Below are positions 60,142 through 64,000 of a stretch of 64,000 nucleotides of DNA, in pieces. The notes under the pieces are model-generated. The model was given only the letters and a program-made list of their open reading frames with translations. It ran no database searches and had not been told where the DNA came from. The DNA is from an uncultured Chthonomonas sp. (GTDB lineage: Bacteria > Armatimonadota > Chthonomonadetes > Chthonomonadales > CAJBBX01): NCBI GenBank assembly GCA_903951425.1, contig CAJBBX010000028.1, positions 49,048-113,047 of the forward strand, in the 5' to 3' direction. Position numbers and translations under genes: made by a program. Position 1 is the first letter of the stretch. Each line of letters starts with the position of its first letter.

Positions 60142-60804
60142 ATGGCGAACGGCCTGCCGAAAGCGCTGTCGGGTGTGAAGACGCTGGTGGTGATGGGCGA
60201 CAGCATCACCGAGGGGGGCGCCGCTCCGGGGGGCTACGTCTGGCTCCTGGCCGAGGCGCTTGCAAAGGCCGGGAGCGGCATCCGCGTGGTGAACGCGGGC
60301 ATCAGCGGGCACCGTGCGCCGGACATGGCCGCGAGGTTCGACCACGACGTGCTGGCCCACAAGCCCGAGCTCATCCTGCTCAACGCGGGCGTCAACGACG
60401 TCTGGCATGCATTCAATATCTTCGAGACCGGCGTCCGCGACCCGCTGGGGCTGCAGCCGGCCGGCGTGCCCGTTGAAGACTACACGGCCTGCCTCGAGGA
60501 GATGGTCGACAATGCCGCCGCGGCGGGCGCGAGGCTCGCCTTCGTGTCACCGACGCTTGTCTATGAGGACCTCAACTGCGCCGAGAACGCCCGGGCCGCT
60601 ACCTACGTCTCCGCCATGCGGGCGGTCGCGATCCGGCGGGGGATGCTCTTCGTGGATGCCTACCTGGCGTTCCGGGAGACGGTGGCGACCTTCCGTCGTT
60701 GGTCGCTGGACGAGACGCTGCTGCTGACGACCGACGGGGTGCACCTGAACGCCGCGGGCAACGCGCTGCTCGCCGGCTCGATCTGGAACGCGCTGAGCGA
60801 GTAG
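60142..60804 (+). CDS. SGNH/GDSL hydrolase
   Basis: A 220-residue cytoplasmic-looking esterase of the SGNH family. Block I is VVMGDSITEGG (Ser21), block II has NAGISGH, block III is LNAGVNDVWHAF (Asn) and block V is TTDGVHLNAAGNALLA (Asp and His of the triad). These enzymes remove acyl or acetyl groups from lipids or glycans. ATG 60142 has GGAGG 7 nt upstream. It is convergent with uppS; a CGAGTAG/CTACTCG inverted repeat (60798-60821) spans the two stop codons. No signal peptide was seen. Confidence 0.85.
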   Translation: MANGLPKALSGVKTLVVMGDSITEGGAAPGGYVWLLAEALAKAGSGIRVVNAGISGHRAPDMAARFDHDVLAHKPELILLNAGVNDVWHAFNIFETGVRDPLGLQPAGVPVEDYTACLEEMVDNAAAAGARLAFVSPTLVYEDLNCAENARAATYVSAMRAVAIRRGMLFVDAYLAFRETVATFRRWSLDETLLLTTDGVHLNAAGNALLAGSIWNALSE

Positions 60805-60814
60805 GGGAGGGCTT

Positions 60815-61558
60815 CTACTCGACCACTGCGCCGAAGCGCCGTGTGCGGGCCTTATAGCCGCGCACGGCCTCGGCCAGCAGCTCCTGCGAGAAATCGGGCC
60901 AGAAGGTGTCGGTGACCCAGATCTCCGAGTAGGCGGTCTCCCAGAGCAGGAAGTTGCTCAGGCGCATCTCGCCTGCCGTGCGGATGAGCAGGTCGGGGTC
61001 CGGCGTGTCCGGCGCGTAGAGGCGCGATGCCACCGTCTCCTCGGTGATCTCCTCGGGCTGGAGGCGCCCCGCCGCGGCCTCTGCCGCCAGGGCGCGAACA
61101 GCGTCGACGATCTCGGATCGCCCCCCGTAGTTGATGGCCAGGTTGAAGGTCATCCTCTGGTAATCGGCGGTTCGCTCCATGGCCTGCTCGAACTCCTGCC
61201 GTAGGTCCTCGGGCAGTTGTGACATTCGCCCCAGGACGCGGACGCGGATGCCGTTGGCGGCAAGCTCGTCGATCTCCGCCTTCATGGCGCGGAGCATGAG
61301 CGCCATGAGCCCGCCCACCTCGGCCTCGGGACGGCGCCAGTTCTCCGAGGAGAAGCCGTAGACGGTCAGGTGGCGGATGCCCATCTCGTCGGCGGCGTAG
61401 ACGATCCTCTTCAGCGTCCGGTAGCCCTGCCAGTGCCCCTCAAGCCGCTCCATGCCGCGCGCGCGGGCCCAGCGCCCGTTGCCGTCCATGATTATGGCGA
61501 CGTGGGCGGGCATGGTCGTTGGGCTGGGGGTGACGGGCTGCTGGGACGCGGTAGACAT
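60815..61558 (-). CDS. uppS: Undecaprenyl diphosphate synthase
   Basis: A cis-prenyltransferase that makes the C55 carrier lipid for peptidoglycan and surface polysaccharides. The 247-residue sequence has HVAIIMDGNGRWA (Asp25), GHWQGYRTLKRIV, LTVYGFSSENWRRP, the INYGGRSEIVDA strand and the RTAGEMRLSNFLLWETAYSE motif, seen as LLIRTAGEMRLSNFLLW. Start ATG 61558 is used; an ATG sixteen codons further in (near PAHVAIIMDG) is possible. It follows frr after 62 nt containing a strong hairpin. Confidence 0.96.
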   Translation of the reverse strand: MSTASQQPVTPSPTTMPAHVAIIMDGNGRWARARGMERLEGHWQGYRTLKRIVYAADEMGIRHLTVYGFSSENWRRPEAEVGGLMALMLRAMKAEIDELAANGIRVRVLGRMSQLPEDLRQEFEQAMERTADYQRMTFNLAINYGGRSEIVDAVRALAAEAAAGRLQPEEITEETVASRLYAPDTPDPDLLIRTAGEMRLSNFLLWETAYSEIWVTDTFWPDFSQELLAEAVRGYKARTRRFGAVVE

Positions 61559-61587
61559 TCGGTTGCACCTGCCGCTAGATGTATCGA

Positions 61588-61609
61588 GGGGCGCCGTCGC
61601 CGGCGCCCC
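61588..61609 (-). terminator. Hairpin between frr and uppS
   Basis: GGGGCGCCG (61588-61596) pairs with CGGCGCCCC (61601-61609) around a four-base loop. No strong U-tract follows, so it may attenuate transcription into uppS or stabilise the upstream message. Confidence 0.45.
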
Positions 61610-61620
61610 TTCGTTGCAGG

Positions 61621-62181
61621 CTAGACCTCGAGGAGGTCCTGTTCCTTCTGCTTGGTGTGCTTGTCGATCTCGACGATGTACTGGTCAGTGAACTTTTGGA
61701 GCTTGTCGCCGGTCCGCTTCTCCTCGTCCTCGCTGATCTCCTTGGCCTTCTGCATGTCGCGCAGGCGGTTCATGCTGTGGTGGCGCACGTTGCGCACCGC
61801 TGCATGGCCGGCCTCGGCCTTCTTGTGGAGCAGCTTGATGAACTCCTTGCGCCTCTCCTCGTTGAGCGGCGGGATGTTCAGGCGGATCGCGTTGCCGTCG
61901 TTGTTGGGCGTCAGGTTCACATCGGACTTCAGGATGCCCTTCTCGATGGCTCCCAGCTGGTTGCGATCGAACGGGGTGATCAGCAGCTGGCGGGCGTCCG
62001 GTGTGGTCACGGTGGCGACCTGGTTCAGGGGTAGCTCGGAGCCGTAGGCGATGACGACGACGTGCTCCAGGAGCGCGGGATTGGCCCGACCGGTGCGAAT
62101 GAGCGTGAACTCGTGCCGGGTGGCCTCCACGCTCTTCTTCATCTTGTCTTCGGCGTCGTGCAGCAGATCGGTGATGCTCAT
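61621..62181 (-). CDS. frr: Ribosome recycling factor
   Basis: RRF splits post-termination ribosomes together with EF-G. The 186-residue protein shows the family's coiled-coil arms: [29 protein letters not shown] (seen as [18 protein letters not shown]), [46 protein letters not shown] and the C-terminal [18 protein letters not shown]. Length is standard. It overlaps pyrH by 4 nt, the common bacterial order. Confidence 0.97.
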   Translation of the reverse strand: MSITDLLHDAEDKMKKSVEATRHEFTLIRTGRANPALLEHVVVIAYGSELPLNQVATVTTPDARQLLITPFDRNQLGAIEKGILKSDVNLTPNNDGNAIRLNIPPLNEERRKEFIKLLHKKAEAGHAAVRNVRHHSMNRLRDMQKAKEISEDEEKRTGDKLQKFTDQYIVEIDKHTKQKEQDLLEV

Positions 62182-62900
62182 GGCTTCCTCCCTACTACCG
62201 TGCCCACCGGCTCACCGGACACCACGCGGCGCACGTTGCCGGGCGCCAACATACTGAACACGATGATGGGCAGGTCGTTCTGTCGGCAGAGCGTGAACGC
62301 GGACAGGTCCATCACGCCCAGCTGGTGGTCGATGCAGTAGTCGTAGTCCAGGTTCTCGAACCGCTTGGCGTCCGGAAAGGCGCTCGGGTCCTTATCATAG
62401 ACGCCGTCCACGTTGGTCGCCTTGAGTACCGCGTTGGCCTTGATCTCCAGTGCGCGCAACACGGCGCCCGTATCGGTAGAGAAGTAGGGATTGCCGGTGC
62501 CGGCGGCGAGGATGACGACGCGGCCCTTCTCCAGGTGCCGGATGGCGCGCCGGCGGATGAACGGCTCGGCCACGTCGTCCATGGAGATGGCAGTCTGGAC
62601 GCGGGTGTCGACGTTGATCTTCTCCAGCGCGTCCTGGAGAGCCAGGGCGTTCATGACGGTGGCGAGCATACCCACATGGTCGGCCGTGACGCGGTCCATG
62701 CCAGCCTCGGAGGCGAACTTGCCCCGCATGATGTTACCGCCGCCCACGACGATGGCCAGCTGCACGCCGTCGGCATGGGCCTCGGCGACTTCGGCGGCCA
62801 TGGACTTGAAGGTGGCGGGGTCGAGGCCGAAGTCCTGCCCTCCGGCGAAGACTTCACCGGAGAGCTTGAGCAGGACTCGGCGCCAGCGCGGCGCGGCCAC
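62178..62900 (-). CDS. pyrH: Uridylate kinase
   Basis: PyrH converts UMP to UDP and is an essential step toward UTP and CTP. The 240-residue amino acid kinase-fold protein has [33 protein letters not shown] [34 protein letters not shown] and [13 protein letters not shown]. The start is GTG 62900 with GGAG about 8 nt upstream and 4 nt after tsf. The tsf-pyrH-frr order is typical. Confidence 0.97.
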   Translation of the reverse strand: MAAPRWRRVLLKLSGEVFAGGQDFGLDPATFKSMAAEVAEAHADGVQLAIVVGGGNIMRGKFASEAGMDRVTADHVGMLATVMNALALQDALEKINVDTRVQTAISMDDVAEPFIRRRAIRHLEKGRVVILAAGTGNPYFSTDTGAVLRALEIKANAVLKATNVDGVYDKDPSAFPDAKRFENLDYDYCIDHQLGVMDLSAFTLCRQNDLPIIVFSMLAPGNVRRVVSGEPVGTVVGRKP

Positions 62901-62904
62901 GAGG

Positions 62905-63744
62905 TTACTCCTGGCCTACGACGTAGAGCGTGAACGAGGTGGCTTCGGCGCCGGCCTCCTTCAGCAGTTCGCCGACCTTCTTGGAGGGGTCGCGGACGAA
63001 GGGCTGCTCCACCAGGCAGATGCGCTCGAAGAACTTGCCGATGCGGCCTTCCACGATCTTCGGAATTGCGGCCTCGGGCTTGCCCTCGTTGCGGGTCAAC
63101 TCGGCGAGGACCTGCTTCTCGTGCTCCACGACATCGGCCGGGACGGCCTCGCGGTTCACGTACTCAGGCTTGCTGGCGGCGATGTGCATGGCCACCGAGC
63201 GGCCCAGGGTCGCCAGGTCGGCGTTGCCGGGATCGCCCTTCATCTCCAGCATCACGCCGATCTTCGTCGTAACGGTGTGGATGTAGGTGGCGACCACCTT
63301 GTCCGCAGCGGCGGCCGAGCGCGTGCAGCGGCGGAAGACGATCTTTTCGCGCAGCTTGGTCACGACGTCGTCCAGCGCGGACTGTGCGGTCTTGCCGTCG
63401 ACCGTTAGGGCCAGCACGTCCTCGGCTGAGGCCACCTCGTTGGCTGCGGCCAGGTCGGCGAGGCACTGCGCCAGGGCGCGGAACTCCTCGTTGCGGGCCA
63501 CGAAGTCAGTCTCAGAGTTCAACTCGACCAGGGCTGCGCCGGCGGCCGTCGAGGCGGCGGCCACGACACCCTCGCTGGCAGCGCGGCCGGCGCGCTTCTC
63601 AGCTCCGGCCTTGCCCTTGGCGCGCAGCAGGTCCCGGGCGCGTGATTCGTCGCCCTCGGACTCGATCAGCGCCTTCTTGCACTCCATCATGCCGGCTCCG
63701 GTCTGTTCCCGGAGCTGGCTCACCATCTTGGCGGTTATCTCCAT
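62905..63744 (-). CDS. tsf: Elongation factor Ts
   Basis: EF-Ts recycles EF-Tu by exchanging GDP for GTP. The 279-residue protein opens [27 protein letters not shown], whose [16 protein letters not shown] part is the family signature, then [32 protein letters not shown] (catalytic TDFV) and [20 protein letters not shown] 63744 has AGGAG 8 nt upstream; a GTG at 63753 overlaps that site and is unlikely. It heads the tsf-pyrH-frr run. Confidence 0.97.
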   Translation of the reverse strand: MEITAKMVSQLREQTGAGMMECKKALIESEGDESRARDLLRAKGKAGAEKRAGRAASEGVVAAASTAAGAALVELNSETDFVARNEEFRALAQCLADLAAANEVASAEDVLALTVDGKTAQSALDDVVTKLREKIVFRRCTRSAAAADKVVATYIHTVTTKIGVMLEMKGDPGNADLATLGRSVAMHIAASKPEYVNREAVPADVVEHEKQVLAELTRNEGKPEAAIPKIVEGRIGKFFERICLVEQPFVRDPSKKVGELLKEAGAEATSFTLYVVGQE

Positions 63745-63790
63745 AGGTAGCACTCCTGATGAGGTTGAGGTTCTGGATGGGTTGGGCCGC

Positions 63791-63806
63791 CCGTTCGATC
63801 GAACGG
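63791..63806. repeat. 16-bp perfect palindrome upstream of tsf
   Basis: CCGTTCGATCGAACGG lies in the 74-nt gap between the partial gene and tsf. It could be a hairpin in the mRNA or a dimeric protein binding site. Confidence 0.5.
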
Positions 63807-63818
63807 CCCGGTCAAGCT

Positions 63819-64000
63819 CTAGGCGTCGTCATCCGCCGTATCGACGACAACATCGTCGGTCGCGGTGGCGCGCCGCGCCATCCGGCTGTACTCGTCCTCT
63901 TCGGTGACGGCTACGACGCTATCGCCGGGCAGCAGGCCAGGGACGACAGGGGCGGCCACGCTCTCGGTGATGTCGATGTCCAACACGACGATCTCCGGCA
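63819..64000 (-). CDS. 3' end of the gene before tsf (partial, unidentified)
   Basis: About 60 codons of a gene entering from the right edge, ending TAG at 63819-63821. The visible tail (reading PEIVVLDIDITESVAAP, LLPGDSVVAVTEEDEYSRM, then an Asp-rich end) is acidic and does not resemble the conserved end of ribosomal protein S2, although rpsB is normally found here. It may be a C-terminal extension of rpsB or another gene. Confidence 0.6.
   Translation of the reverse strand, partial: PEIVVLDIDITESVAAPVVPGLLPGDSVVAVTEEDEYSRMARRATATDDVVVDTADDDA

Noticed and set aside
1..64000. tRNA, rRNA, CRISPR arrays, insertion sequences or phage genes
   Set aside because: No cloverleaf with a T-loop GTTCGANTC pattern, no spaced direct repeats and no transposase or integrase motifs were seen.

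Overview
The window is a GC-rich bacterial chromosome segment, gene-dense on both strands, with long co-directional runs whose start and stop codons overlap (ATGA, GTGA, TAATG). The DUF1559-type pseudopilin at 7825 carries the [12 protein letters not shown] stretch after its hydrophobic helix and a C-terminal H-X9-DG motif, a combination I associate mainly with Armatimonadota. The LptF/LptG-like and LptD-like genes indicate a diderm envelope. I infer an armatimonadote-like, carbohydrate-using heterotroph. No rRNA, tRNA, CRISPR array, transposase or integrase was recognised.

Layout. 1-7630: carA, signal peptidase, GT39-like membrane enzyme, carB split into two genes, and a small Smr protein. 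7650-9014: pseudopilin plus lipoprotein unit with its own promoter and terminator. 9042-15192 (minus): korA-korB-ruvB followed by a YdjC deacetylase, a small EamA protein and an HpnI-like glycosyltransferase. 15319-23283 (plus): a YfhO-like membrane protein, then an operon of a double TIM-barrel fusion (sugar isomerase plus ribulose-phosphate epimerase), two zinc polyol dehydrogenases, larE and larB. 23291-28422 (minus): the most unusual block, containing a radical SAM/SPASM enzyme, a cysteine-rich partner, a Tat-type small peptide with repeated His-x-Asp triplets, a PqqD-like protein, an HprK-like kinase and a nucleotidyltransferase. 28606-40254: glyQ, an amino-sugar type operon (GNAT, PIG-L, NagB-like, ThuA), a URO-D family protein, a TIM-barrel isomerase, a secreted protein, two zinc-ribbon membrane proteins and a glutaredoxin. 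40565-42738: RbsC/RbsB transporter pair without an ATPase. 42763-48846 (minus): LptF/G, LptD and an M16 peptidase pair. 48883-54107: GxGYxYP protein, PQQ propeller protein, galactokinase. 54178-59989 (minus): altered 5'-nucleotidase family protein, PLP enzyme and a sugar ABC transporter (binding protein plus two permeases, no ATPase). 60142-64000: SGNH hydrolase, then the translation and envelope run tsf-pyrH-frr-uppS.

How it fits together. Housekeeping blocks (pyrimidine and arginine precursor synthesis, 2-oxoglutarate:ferredoxin oxidoreductase, Holliday junction resolution, translation, lipid carrier synthesis) alternate with sugar-handling blocks. The 23.3-28.4 kb cluster looks like an undescribed peptide-modification system: the small secreted peptide has its own promoter and terminator inside the cluster, as is usual for ribosomally made, modified peptides. 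Start codons were re-chosen in many genes from overlaps and ribosome-binding sites. All functions are inferred from sequence motifs read by eye.
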